Source: Sorex araneus (lineage: Eukaryota > Chordata > Mammalia > Eulipotyphla > Soricidae). From it: a stretch of 64,000 bases of DNA. This document shows positions 31,960 to 44,895 of the stretch, in pieces. The stretch's first letter is position 1. Each line of letters opens with the position of its first letter. A model generated the notes under the pieces. It was not told the DNA's origin. It did not search any database and saw only the letters and a list, made by a program, of their open reading frames with translations. Both the position numbers and the translations under genes were made by a program. The stretch is taken from the NCBI RefSeq assembly GCF_027595985.1, contig NC_073302.1, positions 217,837,854 to 217,901,853 of the forward strand, read 5' to 3'.

Positions 31960-32640
31960 ATGCATCTTTTCTTATTTGTTTCTTCCCACAAGGGAGGTGA
32001 TCACAGTTTCCTCTTGGCTCTTTGCTCCCGATTCACCCTCACCAGCTTTAGGGGCCTCCGGGATGTGCTGACCCCATATCTACCCTGGAAACTACAGTGA
32101 CTTGGGTCACCCTACATGTGACCCAATTTCTTCTAATTTGTCCTTCCCACTCTGGAGAGCCTCGCCTGCTCAGTCACACAGTCTCACATTCACTTGCTGC
32201 TGTGCGCACAGTTCTGGGGATCTGCTAGTCCCAGGGAGCAAAGGGTCTCTGGGGCCGGCAGAGGCCTTCCAGTTCAAGGCACTTCCCTGATTTGAGAGGG
32301 ATTAAGGGTGGCCCTGAACCCTTAGTTCAGAGTCCTGTGGCACTAATGTCCTTGCCCAGCTTTGAGTCGTTCACTGACGATGAGTGTCCTGTTCTCGTCC
32401 CTAGTGATCATGGGCTATGGCGTGCAGGGCGTGTGTGTTTAGTATTTTTGGCCTCACCCAGTGTCAGTTTTGGGGTCCTGATGGGTCTGTGCTCAGGTGT
32501 TCCTCTCTGTAGTGCTCACTGGAACAGTGGTTTGGGACTGACCTGGAGTGTTTGTGTGCAAGACTCACACTCCCAGGAACCTTCTAGTATAGCATCCTCA
32601 TGTTTCACCCAATCCAACAGCTTAGAGTGATCTCTGGGCC
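31960..32640 (+). other. KRAB-ZNF cluster module M3, copy F
   Basis: GAGAGCCTCGCCTG at 32154 and flanks match the 3.4-kb copy closely, better than the others. Confidence 0.6.
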
Positions 32641-32754
32641 CATCCACTGGAGTTGTACATGTAATGTGGTTTCTCACAAGGCTGTTGGCCCTGAGCCCCT
32701 CTGTGGCCCCTGTGGGGGGTGGCAACAGGCCCTTAATACTGTCCCCCTGTGTAA

Positions 32755-32860
32755 CTGACTCAGAGTTACCTGACGTGGTCATAAGCTTCACCCCCAAAGA
32801 GTGGACATGCCTGCACGGACGCCTCTCAGAGGAATCTCTAGTCCCCCACACCCCGCCAAA
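32755..32860 (+). pseudogene. KRAB-A box exon remnant
   Basis: Codons give L-P-D-V-V-I-S-F-T-P-K-E-W-T-C-L, the A-box start with its E-W pair kept. The second half (L-Y-R-D-x-M-L) is lost. The flanks match the KRAB exon at 4.0 kb. No finger array follows in the window. Confidence 0.75.
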
Positions 32861-33520
32861 CCCTAAAGGGTGTCTCCTTCCGCAGCCTCTACTCACTCAC
32901 GCGAGGACTCATCCTCTCATCCCCACCTCTGGACCTTCCCTCCAGCTAGCCTTGATTCTTCCCCCTTGAGGGTTTCTACCTGGGGCATCACTGACCTCCT
33001 GCTCTCAGGAAAACCCTGTCATTTTCCAGTCCTGCCCTGCTCACCTCCTCCTGCCTGGGCTCACAGTCACTCGCACCCCCCTGCCTTCTCTGAGGGTCCC
33101 AAGCCCCCCAAATCCTGCATATGGTACTCAGTCTGTCATCCCCACTTGCATTCAGTTCACCCCAGGACCTTCACACCCGCTGCCACTCTCTTGCAGTACG
33201 CTCTGACATTAGGAATGTTTATTCCTTGACTCCTCCCCTCAACTTCTCCCCTTCTCACCCAGAACCTTTCCACTCTATCTCAGGGCTGACTTGGGGCTCC
33301 CCTAGCTTTTTCCATCAACTTGGCTTCTCGGGTACCCCATGGTGCATCTGAGCAAGCCCCTGCCTAGGGGCTCAGTTCTGGGTACCCTGACCATGTTTAT
33401 TTGCCGGAAGGAACTCTGAGATTGACAGCTGAGTGCTGAATCTGCAGAATCGGCTTCCCTGACCACCATATGGCTCCTACAGGCGCCCCCTCACCGCTGC
33501 CCTGTATTCCCTTTATTCGG
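32860..33520. other. C-rich unique sequence, no feature
   Basis: Proline-rich open frames occur only because of the C-rich composition. Nothing supportable is seen. Confidence 0.4.
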
Positions 33521-34262
33521 TTTCTGTGGGTCTGGGGGACACCTGGGGTCCTGTTCCTAGCTCTGAGCTCACGAGTACCGCTAGCGGTGGGATGGACTCA
33601 TATGGAACTTCCCCTCCTGTGTTAGTTCTTCTGTCCCTGGTGGTGCTGGGAACCCTGGGGGGTGCCCAGGAATCGGACTCTGGTCTGCCGTGTACACGGC
33701 AAGTACCCTCCCTGCTGTACTCTTGCTTGGGTCCCCATTTTTTTTCTTAAACAGCTTTATCATCATCATCATTGTAACATTCTATTGTGTTTCATTTGTT
33801 CTCACTAGGACTTTTTTTTTGTGGTGTTCGCACCTGGCAGTGCTCAGGGCTTACTCCTGTCGGTACTTGGGGGATCCTATGGGAGGCCCAGAATTGAACC
33901 CGGGTCAGCCACATGCAACGCCAGTACCCTACCTGCTGTACTATTGCTCTGGCCCTTCACTTGCCTGCCCTTAGCTCTCCTCCTGCACCCACTACCCGTA
34001 GTTCTGAGGGCCCTTCCGGACAACTAGCTCCAGTCTTAGGGATTCAGCTGTTGCATTCTTTGTGTGTTTATACAGAGTTTGAACTCCTTAAAAAATGCTA
34101 TAATTTGGAGAGATTTGTTGGTTTGCTTTTGGGGTCAAACTCAGCACTGCTCAGGTCTGACTTCTGACTCTATGCCAGGGAACTCTGGGGGTGCCAGGGA
34201 TCAAACCCGATCCAGCCCTGTGCAAGGCACACACCCTGCCCTCTGTGCCATTTCTTTCTGCC
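33520..34262 (-). mobile_element. Three minus SINEs of varying age
   Basis: 33520-33735 (very old), 33812-33957 (GAATTGAACCCGGGTCAGCC) and 34120-34262 (GGGATCAAACCCGATCCAGCC). Confidence 0.65.
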
Positions 34263-34354
34263 TCCAGTGATGGCTGTTTCCACTTGCAAGTCTCTATCTC
34301 CCCTGATGAATATATTTCTGGTTACTTCTTGTTTACAATCGGGAGGAGGCAAGC

Positions 34355-35612
34355 AGAACCACAGTAGAGTGGGGAGGCTGCTTGCCTGGCCTGCAGCTGT
34401 CCCGGGGCATGATCCCTGGCATCCCCTAGGGTCCCCAGAATGTGGCCAAACGTGATCTCTGAGTGTAGAGCTAGGAGTTAGCCCTGAACATCGCCAGGGT
34501 GGCCCAACTAAAAATTTAAAAATAACTTAACAGCTGGTAAGGACCTGGGTTCAATCCCTAGCAGCCCCTGTGGTTCCCTTAGGCCCATCAAGAGTGATCC
34601 CTGAGCGCCACCAGTTGTGGCCACAAACCAAGCAAAAACGTTAGAAGGAGCAAGATAAAGGATAATCTCACTTGGCTGTGGGAGACAGAAAAGCGGAGGT
34701 GGGCGTGGGGAGACACGCAGGGGTTCAGGCAACACCCCCAGGCATACGGCAGAAACCAGTTCAATCCCGACTCCCCATGTTTCCCAGAGCCCCACCAGAA
34801 GTGGCCCCAGAACACAGAGCCAGGAGTGGTCCCTGGTGGTTGTGGTGGAATAAAAAATTAATAAAAATGAAAATAAGGGCTGAAGAGATAGTACAGCAGG
34901 TAACTTGTGTCATTTATCAGGGCACAGCCTCCAGCACTCCCTAGCATCCCCCCAAGCAATACCAGTGATCCCTGAGCACAGAGCCAGGAGTCCTCCCTGA
35001 GCCCCATCATGGATGCAGAAAATCATTGACCCAGAGATAGGACAGCAGGTACCATGGCACTTGCCTTGCACACAGCTGGCCCAGGTTCAATTCTTGGCAC
35101 CCCATAGGTTCCCCTCCCTGAGCCCCACCAGGAATGATCCCTGAGCACAATCAGGAATTAAGTACTGAGCACCGACAGGTGTGGCTCAGAAACAAACCTA
35201 ACACTTTCGCTCGCTCACTCTGCGCTAACCTCTTTTCACCACTAGGTGTCACCGCAGCTCCACTTGGGCTCAGTCCTCCCCGCTCCCTGCTCTTATAGAA
35301 ACAGCCAATTCCTGTACTCTGAAAATCCTCATGATTTCCGATTTCCTTGTACTTCTCACCATTGGAGACATTCTGAAGTGTCCTGCGAGGACAGTGTTTT
35401 ACCCTAGCAGCAGTGCCCTGGAAGGATAGAATTTTAGTCACGGGGCCCAGAGCTAGAGTAAAGCGGGGAGGGCACTTGCTTGGCACACAGTGAACCTGGG
35501 TTCCATATCTGGCACCTCAGTGGGTCCCCCAAGCACCACCAGCAGTGATCCCTGAGCACAGAGCCAGGAGTCATCCGGAGCACTGGTGGGTCTACCCCAA
35601 AACGAAAAAATT
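34355..35612 (+). mobile_element. Cluster of about six old plus SINEs
   Basis: Copies at about 34355-34520, 34530-34640, 34720-34860, 34877-35025, 35028-35190 and 35447-35612 all read plus and keep GTGATCCCTGAGCAC-like and GAGCCAGGAGT-like blocks. Confidence 0.6.
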
Positions 35613-37365
35613 ATATAATATTTATTATTATTTCAGGCATGGAAGGTGTTTTTCTCCTGATGTGTCAGGGCCAGGAGCTGTCGCTGTCGCTGAGGTTAGG
35701 TGGGGATGTTATGGGTCAGGTGGGGAGACTTTCCCCCAGTTCTCCCTTGGCAGGGTGGCCCATGGTGTGAGACATAACAAGCCCCATGCTCCCATCTATC
35801 CATTCCTGCAGCTGGCCTTGCTGCTCACCTGCTGTGTCTCAGACGCTGCTGGGGACGGTGGAAACCCAAGGAAGCCCTGCTCAGTGGCGGGGGAGCCAGG
35901 GGGAGGGCATATGAGAACCAGGGATAAGAAAACCTAGAGCTCTTGGAATTCGTGTGGGAGGTGGGGAGTTTATTTGAGATAGCTAATCAGGGAGGGCTTC
36001 TTGGAGGAGGTAACCTTTTGGGGCATTGGGCATTTTTGTTTTGGTAGTTTTATGTTTGTTTTATTTTTGCATGTGTGCTTGTGGTGCCTGCCGTCTGCTA
36101 CCCAGACCTTTATACTTGTAGGCCATGTGCTGTGCCTACAGGGTCACATCTGCAGAGGAGGTGACATTTAAGCTGATGTAAGAGTCAGGCAGCTGGGGTG
36201 GGGGTGGGCCATGGCTCCACAAATTGGGGAGGTGATGCTGATTCAGGTGATGCCAAAGATGTGGCTAGATCTGAGGGGGTTTCCCATAGTTATGAAGAAG
36301 CACATCTGCCCTAGGGAAGCTGGCTGGTCCCCCATGACCCCCGGCCTCTCCAGCCTCACCGCCCCCTGGAGTACACTCGTACCCACCTGGTGGGCTCCAC
36401 CTCTGGGTAGTGGTCCTGCTGAACATCCCGCACCATCCAGTCACCACCCATCGCCCCTGCCATTCTTCATTCTCCACACCACCAGTCCCCGATTCCATGT
36501 GTATTGACGTGCTGACAGTGACACATCACCAGTCCTTGGCTTCAGTCGGCGTCCCAGGTGGGCACCAGGGCGGGGGCAGGGGGCGGGGTGGGAACTGCCT
36601 GGCTGGGTTTAGCTGCGGGTCTCCGTGCTAAATCATGACAGGATGAATGAGGAGGATGAGAAAGGGGAGCTAGGAGGGAGAGTGGAGGGTGGAGCGGAGA
36701 GGGTACAGAGTGTCCATTCTCCAGATACTGCCTTGACGGGGCTGGGCTAGGTGGGCATCAGCACCTGCAGTAACAGTGGCGGCCACCAGGAGGCACTGCA
36801 GCCAGCCGCAGGGCCCCAGCAGCCACGCCCTCGTTGAATGATCTAGATTGTCCCAGCCACACCCTCTATGGGCGGGGCGGAACATGTCTCAGCAGCTCCT
36901 CCCCTCCTGCTCTAATGCCAGTCTGAGCTCTTAGATGCTAGCCAGGACCGAGCCCCCCAGGGAGAGAGGTCTCCCAAGGCCATTCTTAGAAGCCAAGCCC
37001 CACTCCTAAACCCCACCCCACCCTGTTCCCTTCTCCCTGCAGCTTCTCAAAATCCCAACACTTTCCTGGTTCCAGGGGCTCGTGCATGCATTAGACACCT
37101 ACTACATGCAGCCTGTTGCTATCCGGCACGCACAGCTCTCATGCCGCCACTGTGGAGCGGGACAGAGGCCTAAAATGCTCCAGGCTCAGTCCCTCCCACT
37201 GATTTCCCAGGAGGGAGATACGGGGTGTCTTTATTCTCAATACCACCACCACCAACCCCCCCCACCACGCCCAGTCACGGGGGCCACCAGTGAGTGATTG
37301 CGTAAGTGTGTTTGTGCACGCGCCCGCACGTGTGTGCACAGGCGCATGCAAGGAGGGGTGGGGGC
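35612..37365. other. GC-rich unique sequence without recognisable gene
   Basis: No open frame has recognisable domains and no repeat structure stands out beyond short G or C runs (for example at about 36570). Confidence 0.4.
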
Positions 37366-37369
37366 AAAC

Positions 37370-37512
37370 CTGCAGTATTCAGAGCTTTCTTGACTTCTCA
37401 GGGATCACTCCTGGCAGGATTGGGGGATTCCTGTGGGGTGCTGAGGACGGGATCTGGGTCAGCCGGATTGCCTGGCAAATTCCTCAAACCCTAGAGTATC
37501 TCTCCAGACCCC
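37370..37512 (-). mobile_element. Old SINE, minus
   Basis: CAGGGATCACTCCTGGCAGG and GTATCTCTCCAGACCCC remain. Confidence 0.5.
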
Positions 37513-39160
37513 CAGGGTGTGACTCTTGGACAAGAGGGTGAAACTGTGGCTTAGGATGCCCCCTCCCCCTGCTGCCAGAGCTGGCCACCCACTGCCGCCC
37601 AACTTCTCCTTGCCAGTGAAAAGGGGGAGCAAAAGCGCCCCTGGCTAGGCAACAGCCCCCTTGCATGACAGCTACAGGGCGCATAGGCTCAAACCCACGC
37701 CCCAGACACGAGCAGCCTCGCCAAGGTCCCAGTTATCTTCGATCCCAGTGTCCGGTTAGGGAGTGCCCACACATCTGAGAATTCAGGGGACTCTTACACA
37801 CCCCCACACATGATGGAGGAAGAAACAGGTTTACCCAGAGCAGAAGAGAGCTGGTGCCCCAACCCCAAAAAAGGAAAAAACACCTCAGGCGTGGGGTGTC
37901 CTGGAGAGCAAGGTGTGTCTGGAAAAGCATGAATGGGGTGTGCAAGATACACGTGTGCATGAGGCATATGTGTCTGCACACTTTTAAGGATTGATCCTGG
38001 GACACATTATGGCATGCAGTCACCCAAAGATTACACACCAGTTCACGCACAGGGCGTACCACCGTTCTCCAGGGACAGGTGGGTAATGGCCCGAACACAT
38101 AGTGGGAATGAACTCACATGGTCCTCACACACATGTCCCAGGCTCATATGACCTGCACGGTCACACACAGACTCTCCCCCTGTACCCCGACTCCTGCTCA
38201 GTAGGGGATCCCTAATGGCCACACACGCAGTGTCACATCCAGCTTGACATGAAGACGTTTACGCAGAGCCCCCTCCACACACACACAAGACCCATCAGTC
38301 ACTCGAGTCCCACCCCCTCCCATATAGTGGGGATGTGGGCACCGGCAGGGGGCCTCCTTTGGTTGACAACCCTGGCAGGATGAGTGGGAGGAAAGGATCA
38401 GAGAAAACCCAGAAGGAGCTTCAGAGTCCCCTTTCCCACCCCACTCAGCTCCAGCCAGATGGAGGGTCACCCAGGGGCTGAGCACTCCAAAACTGAGGTC
38501 AGATTGTGACCCTAAGTCACACATGCCTGAGGCCTGGTTCGAAGCCACACACACCTCCCCAGAGCCAGGGTGGTCGCCATTGCCGGAGAACCCCTCCCCA
38601 CACACCCTGTCTGTAAGGGAGCCCGCGGGATGCACCCCTCTGCACCCTCAAGTCCCCCACCCCCCTGCATCTGCACCAGCCCCCCTGGGCCCCACCTGTC
38701 CGGCGGGGCCAGAGCGCAGCAGTGGCGGCAGAGGAGGGACCATGAGCAGATTCATGACACACCCCTGCCCGCGAACAATGCACCTGGAGGCCCTCGGCCA
38801 CTGCTGTTGCCCAGATACCACCCTGACCCCTCACAGCCAGGGTCATTGTTTCGGGGACCACCCCACATCTAGAGCTCTGCCCACCACCCTTCTCCAAGCT
38901 GCTGTTGCTGGGGGCGGCCCAGCTAGGGGCCAGTTCTGCACATGTTGGGTCCTAAACCTGTGCAGCCCACAACCCACATAGGGGCCATTGGTGGGCTGGG
39001 GAGCCTTCAGCAAACAGTAGAATCTCACCCTGTGATCACTCTTTCGCCAACGGTTCCTGTCCCGGTCATCCCCACACCTTGGCGCTTTTCCGTGGAGGAA
39101 GATGCTGGAAGCAAGACTCAGCTCGGCCTCCCCAAGTTTGGCGTGAAGGAATCCTCCGTG
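37512..39160. other. GC-rich unique sequence without recognisable gene
   Basis: Several 100-150-residue open frames overlap on both strands, as expected from high GC. None is recognised. Confidence 0.4.
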
Positions 39161-39162
39161 GA

Positions 39163-39325
39163 AGACTTTTGTTTGTGTTTCGGAGACCACACCCGGCGAT
39201 CTTCGGGGGTTACCACTGCCCCTGCACTCAGGAATCACTCCTGTCAGTGCTCCAGGAAACTATGGGTGCAGGGATAGAACCTGGATCGCCTCATACAAGG
39301 AAAGTGCCCTCCCGGCTCAGTTTTC
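39163..39325 (-). mobile_element. SINE, minus
   Basis: GACCACACCCGGCGATCTTC and CACTCAGGAATCACTCCTG are present. Confidence 0.7.
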
Positions 39326-39855
39326 CATCCATGGCCTTGCACTGTGTGCTTAACATACTCAATCCTTAGTCAACAGTGATGAAAAGAAAAGGGCTGGAAA
39401 TCTTAAGCCTGGGAAAGTTGGGCCACGGTAGTTCTGCTGAAATGCCACGAAGTGTCGATGCGGCAGTCTCCTTCTCTTCCCAGGCCCATTTCTCTAAGAA
39501 TTTGCCACTTAGAAAATTTGGGTTGCCCATAAAAGGGAACGTTCAAAGGGCTCCATCACAGACGTCACAAGGGGGGTTCAGAACTTTCTCAGAGTGAAGA
39601 GAATAAAAATTGTAAGAAAATAACCTTGCTTTGCTCATTTCAGGCCAGTTTCAATCCTCTACACCCCTCGAGTTCCAGAGGCAAAGTTGGGTCAACCCAC
39701 TTGACCCTCCAAGGAGATTCAGCTATGTACCCCACAAAGTTCTGAAGGCTGGAATTGAACCCAGGTTACTCAAGTGAAAGACAAGTACCCACAGGCTCTT
39801 CTAACGCTGCACCTGTGGAAGTGGCTTGCTTGATCCTTAGTTACCTCATACTTAA

Positions 39856-40024
39856 CTGTCATCCCCGTGGTCATCCCCTTGTGCATCGATTTGTTCAAGT
39901 GGATACCAGAAATGTCTCCATTGTGAGACCTGTTACTGGTTTTGGTATATCGAACGTGCCATGGGTAGCTTGCCAGGCTCTGCCATGCGGGTGGGATACT
40001 CTCGATAGCTTGCCTGGCTATTGA
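39856..40024 (-). mobile_element. RTE-tailed SINE, minus, 5' truncated
   Basis: The tail end is at left (TGTGCATCGATTTG), followed by GTTACTGGTTTTGGTATATC and GGATACTCTCGATAGC. No head is present. Confidence 0.8.
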
Positions 40025-40177
40025 CCATACTGAAGCAAAATCAAGGGTGGAAAATTCTTACAGAAAAGTGACTGGGCAGGGAAGGAAGCAACGCCTTCTC
40101 GTGGCATGTCGGAGAACTACTGTGGCCCGACTATTCCCACGCTTAAGATTCCCAACCCTTTTCTTTGCTTCTGTTTT

Positions 40178-40442
40178 ATTTTGTTTTGTAGTCACACCTG
40201 TCATATCCGGGGCTTACTCCTAGCTCAGGAGTCACCCTGGTGGTGCTCAGGGGGCCTTCTGGGGTTCCGGAGATCAAACTCTGTCCAACTCAGAGAGCCT
40301 AGCAAGCTGCTGAGAATATCCTGCCCGCATGGCAGAGCCTGTCAAACTACCCATGGCATATTCTGTATGCCAAAAACAATAACATCAAGTCTCACAATGG
40401 AGATGTTATGGTGCCCTTTCAAGCAAATTGATGAAAAATGGG
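40178..40442. mobile_element. Head-to-tail inverted SINE chimera
   Basis: 40178-40275 reads as a minus short-form body (GTCACACCTGTC, CTTACTCCTAGCTCAGG). From about 40285 it reads as a plus RTE-tailed SINE (TATGCCAAAAACAATAAC, AAGTCTCACAATGGAGATG). Confidence 0.65.
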
Positions 40443-40514
40443 AGGAGAAGCTACAGCGCTTCTTTGCTTCAATGTTAGGTATCGGATCATTAAGGATCAA
40501 GCAAGCAGTTCGGG

Positions 40515-41178
40515 TCGCTGCAACGTGAGCAGAGTGGTTAGTGCTCCTGGTTCTTTCTTTGGCTCTCCATACAGCCCCACCATCAGGCCGAAGTGATTCC
40601 TGAGTGCAGAGCCAGGAGAACTCCTGAGTGTTGCTGGGTCTGTTGCCCCAAAACCATGAAAAAACAAAATAAAACCAAAGCAGCCTCAGTCCCTTGATGG
40701 CAGATTTTCTCACTGCAACTTGGTGAGTTCTGAGCTGTATCTTGCTGTATTCCTGTACCTTTTTAGAAGAAGTTTGGGTCACCCTCAGAACGTGGGGTTG
40801 ACGGTAACTGGAAACCTTTCCAAAGAGCTGGGTCACAGACAGAGCAAAGTGGGTTCAGAATTTTTCTTGTTCAAGTGAACAGAACAAAATAATCTCACAC
40901 TGCTCGTAGCGACCAGGTTTAATCGAGGTACTCAATGGTCCCCAGAACCCTGTGGGCCCAAACTAAAGTACCCCCTCAAAAAAATCCTCAGAGTCACAAC
41001 TATAGTACAGCGGGTAGGGTATTTGCCTTGCATGCAGCTGACCCTGGTCTGATCCCCGGCATCCCATATGGTCCCCCAAGCACCACCTCCTTCACTCAGG
41101 AGTAATTCCTGAGAGCAGGGCCTGGAGTAACCCCAGAGCATCACTGGGTGTGGCCTAAAAAGAAAAAAAAAAGCAAAA
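40515..41178 (+). mobile_element. Two plus SINEs
   Basis: 40515-40665 (GTGATTCCTGAGTGCAGAGCC) and 40985-41178 (GTACAGCGGGTAGGG, GCATCCCATATGGTCCCCC). Confidence 0.75.
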
Positions 41179-41179
41179 A

Positions 41180-42900
41180 TGGAATTCCTCGACAGAGTTG
41201 ATGCACATATAATATCTAGGGGGGTGATTGCCCGGTCTTTGGTTCATTATTCCTGCGTTAATTAAAATTCTTCATAACCCACCCCTAGTTCCTCTGCTGG
41301 CTGTTCCCTTCAGCCCAGACATCTGGAGATGCCAGAGTTGAATCCTGCCTCTGCCACCCTCTTCCATGGAGAACAGAAGACATTGCACTTCTCATGTGTA
41401 TAGGGACCCCAAAACTCTCAGAACAGCAGATGGCACCCTCAGTAATGTGGAATCTGTGGTGTGGGGATGTGGGGTCTGGAGACCTCTAGAACTGAGTTGG
41501 TTGGAGACATCGTACTGCAGGAAGGCACAGCGTCTTCTGAGTCACCCTGGCTGTGGAGCACCGCGCACTGGGTGTTTGGTGTCCCTCCACGCAGAGGGTG
41601 AATGGGGCGAGCCTCAGACAGCATGGACACCCCAACAGGTCACCAGTTCATTCTCTGACCGAGGCCTGGCAAGAAAGGAGGGGAGCGATTTGGGGTCCCC
41701 AGGGGCTGAAGAAGGAAGGTGATTCCTCTTGTCTGACCATGAGGCAGTTACAGGGGAAGATAAATAGGGCGCCTCGAGGCCTCAGCACCACTAGTGCCCC
41801 CATGGAGGGTCCCGACTGTCCCCCTCCCGCAACCCCCAAGACTCTCAGCTACTGAAGCAGACGGGCCCCAGCTGGAAGCCGGACTTTTGGCTGGGCTGTC
41901 CGAAGCCGGTGACCCCACGTCCAGTAGCGGGAGGATCGTCCCTGGCGTCACTGAGTTCCAACAAGTCTCGGCCTGGTCCTTCCTGAGCTGCGGGCAGGGT
42001 CAGGGGGGTGCGCGGGGACCCCCAGGCGCGCTCCCGCTATCCGCTCACAGACCCCCCTATATACACCCCGAGTGCTCCAACACCCTTCAAAGCATTCAGT
42101 GAGTTTGACTCTAGGTACTTAGGTACTGCATTGACAGAGGGGGGTCCAGCCATCAGGCTTCTGGGGGCTGCATCGAAACCAAAGACTGTAGACTTCTCTA
42201 CTGGCTTCCCTCATTGCCTGGGAAAGGGAACAGGTTTATAAGACTTGTAGACACTGCCTAACCAAGAGACAAACAATTTAAACTGAACAAAATAGCACAA
42301 TATACATTGAGAAATACATAACTTCTCTGTCGCTCCAGTAAAACATATTAATTTTCCTGAGTGTTACATTGAGGGTATTACCGTACAACATGCACAGAGC
42401 TATGTGCTTCCTACAAACCACTTTCTATTCACCTCAAAAGATTTCAAGATCAAAACGCAATCATGAAAGTTTGTATGTCTGTAACTATCTCATGGTGATT
42501 CATTAAAATAAAAAATTTTGAAGATTTCAAGATCAAAATAAACAAAGATGGAAGCACTGTGTGTATTAGATTGAATGTAAAATTCCGGTAGCTGTCAGTC
42601 ACCTTTTGTTTTGCTAGGCTGCATCCTTGAACCAGGAATGCTAAAGAAAGGCAGGGTTGTCTGAGATTCTTTATTATTTGAGCTGTAGTCACGGGGTTTG
42701 GGGAGCTATGTTTCTAATGGGTACATTAACACTCACTGTGCCCGATGTCAACTTCAAAGTCCTGGGCTGGCCACATGCATGGCAAGTTTTGTAGAAAGTT
42801 CCTCAATTAGGAAGTGGTAAACCCCCCAAATACAAATGTGGCAGGTGGATTTTGTGGAACCTTGGACAGATCTCTTGTTGGCTTGTTCCTGAGATTGTCT
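41180..42900. other. Unique sequence, GC-rich then AT-rich
   Basis: 41800-42060 is fairly CpG-rich but no exon is recognised. From 42240 it is AT-rich and leads to the LYRM7 pseudogene. Confidence 0.4.
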
Positions 42901-42920
42901 CCTGCTTGTGAGGAGGTGGC

Positions 42921-43227
42921 ATAGGCGAGGAGAGCCAGGCGCCAACATTTTACAGCTCTTTGCACAGGACCAGACAAGAAGATTTTTAAAATGATGTCAA
43001 AGCATTATGCACATCCAGAATAAAGATAAATGAAGAATTCAAAAATAATAAAAATGAAACATCTAAGAAAATAGAAGAGCTAATGAAAATGGGCTTCGAT
43101 GTTGAACTGTTACTCAGAACATCAGTTATACAAGGTGTTCCTACAGACCACAATGCACTGAAATTGATTCCTAGGAAAGACCTTGTAGAAAGTGCCGCAC
43201 TGTGATTCGCCAACTCAGAAATACTGA
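42921..43227 (+). pseudogene. LYRM7: LYRM7 processed pseudogene
   Basis: Plus-strand codons give I-L-Q-L-F near 42946, then [14 protein letters not shown], then [15 protein letters not shown], then [13 protein letters not shown], and after a frameshift C-D-S-P-T-Q-K-Y and TGA (43225-43227). I recognise this as LYRM7, a LYR-motif chaperone for complex III Rieske protein assembly. The parts of several exons are contiguous, so it is intronless. The first block is frameshifted against the rest, and a second shift lies before the C-terminus. The start near 42921 is uncertain. Confidence 0.82.
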
Positions 43228-43454
43228 CTTTTCTAGGATTAAAGCAAGTCTTTGTACTTTTTAATTTAAAACTAAATAACTCTGGCAAAAGCCCTGGAAA
43301 TGTGAATTTTTTTTTCTAAGCTGACATACTGAAATGAGTTAACTAAAGAGTAGTTTTACAGTTAAATTTTACATTTAAAAAAGACATTGCAAAGAAATAT
43401 AGCACTTAATGATTTCTAAAGACCATCTATTATTATTGAAATTCAAATCTTAAG

Positions 43455-43640
43455 TGCTTGGAGCTGTAGAGAGTACAGTGGGTGGGTTTGGCCTTGCCTT
43501 GTACACAGTTGATCCAGATTCTATCCCCAACACCTCCTATGGTGGTCCAAGCCCCAGCAGGAGTGATCACTGAGCTCAGAGCCAGAAATAAGCCCTAAAC
43601 ACCAGCGAATATCATCCAAAACCCAAAAACAAAGTAAACT
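43455..43640 (+). mobile_element. Old SINE, plus
   Basis: GAGAGTACAGTGGGTGGG and GTGATCACTGAGCTCAGAGC are kept. Confidence 0.6.
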
Positions 43641-44055
43641 AAGCATTAAGGGAAGTATAGTATAGTCACTTCTATTTGCACTTTGCATTACCAAATAGGG
43701 TAGAAACATGATTTCACAAATTAGTCATTTTCTTCCTTTGTGAAATTAATTATATTAAAATAATGATTAAATTGTTTATTCCCAAAACATTAAAAAATGT
43801 CCTAAGATTGATCTTAATTCCTAAAACTCTGATATATAGGTTCCACTCAGGCCCTCTACTGAATTAGAGCCAAGGTCTGGGTATTTGTTCGGGGTTTTGC
43901 AAAACATGGCAAAAAGCTTATAAACAGGCATTGGAGGACTAGCTCTGGTGATAAAGTACAGGGTCTGTAGCCTTGCATTCTGTTTCTGTTGAGAATCACA
44001 ACCAAGTTTGTTACCCAAGGGCATCACAGCAGGATCACAGCAGGAATAAAAGGAA

Positions 44056-44660
44056 AAACAAAATTTTTTTTATTGAATCACCATGTGGAGAATTACAATG
44101 TTTTCAGGTTTAAGTCTCAGTTATATAATGCTGAAACAACCATCCCTTCACTAGTGCCCATATTCCACCACCCAAAAAAAAGAAACTCCACTACACCTCC
44201 CATCCTGTCCCCCTCCCCAACCGTAACTGATAAATTTCACTTTACTTTCTCTTTACTTTGGTTACATTCAATATTTCAACAAAAACCACACTATTATTGT
44301 TAGGAGTACCCCACTAGAGTCAGACGTGTTGTGAAGAGATATGAGGTCGCGTGGTTGCTACTGCAGGCGCGCAGTTTTGGATTTCTGTACTTTAGCTACT
44401 AAGTCCAGGGATATTTCTTCCAGATATTGGATCATTGCAAGCTTGTAGCTCTCATCTGTGGTCCTCATAATATGGCGGTCACCACGCCCTTCACCCCTGG
44501 CAAGGAAGAGGCAAGAAAAAGAAATACCTTTCCCCTCCTGGGTAGGCATGGGCCGTGGCTTAGTTCTCAGTCTGGAGAAATTCTGCCAGGAGCTGCCCAT
44601 ACCAAAAGTAGTTTAGCTGGCCTCTGGAGTCATGCAGCTGCGGAGGGGCCGCACACATGC
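44056..44660 (-). mobile_element. L1-like 3' end, minus
   Basis: Poly-T then TTATTGAATCACCATGTGG, the AC-rich middle and AAGTCCAGGGATATTTC correspond to the element at 25.5 kb. Confidence 0.65.
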
Positions 44661-44717
44661 GGCCCCCAGGATCACATCTTGGCAGCAGGAGGGAAAGACA
44701 AAATTAACAGAGACACA

Positions 44718-44895
44718 GAGACTTTTTTTTCTTTTTTGGGTCACACAGGCCATGCATAGGGGTTCCTCCTGGCTTTCCACTCAGGAATCACTCCTGGCAG
44801 TGCTCGAGGACCATATGGGATGCTAGGAATAAAACCTGGGCCGGCTGTGTGGAAGACAAACGCCCTACCCGCTGTGCTATCACTCCAACCTACAC
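44718..44895 (-). mobile_element. SINE, short form, minus
   Basis: TTTTGGGTCACACAGGCC, GACCATATGGGATGC and GTGCTATCACTCCAACC are present. Confidence 0.87.

Noticed and set aside
38198-39238. Several overlapping 100-150-residue frames on both strands
   Set aside because: GC-rich DNA gives long open frames by chance; none has a family match, splice sites or supporting context.
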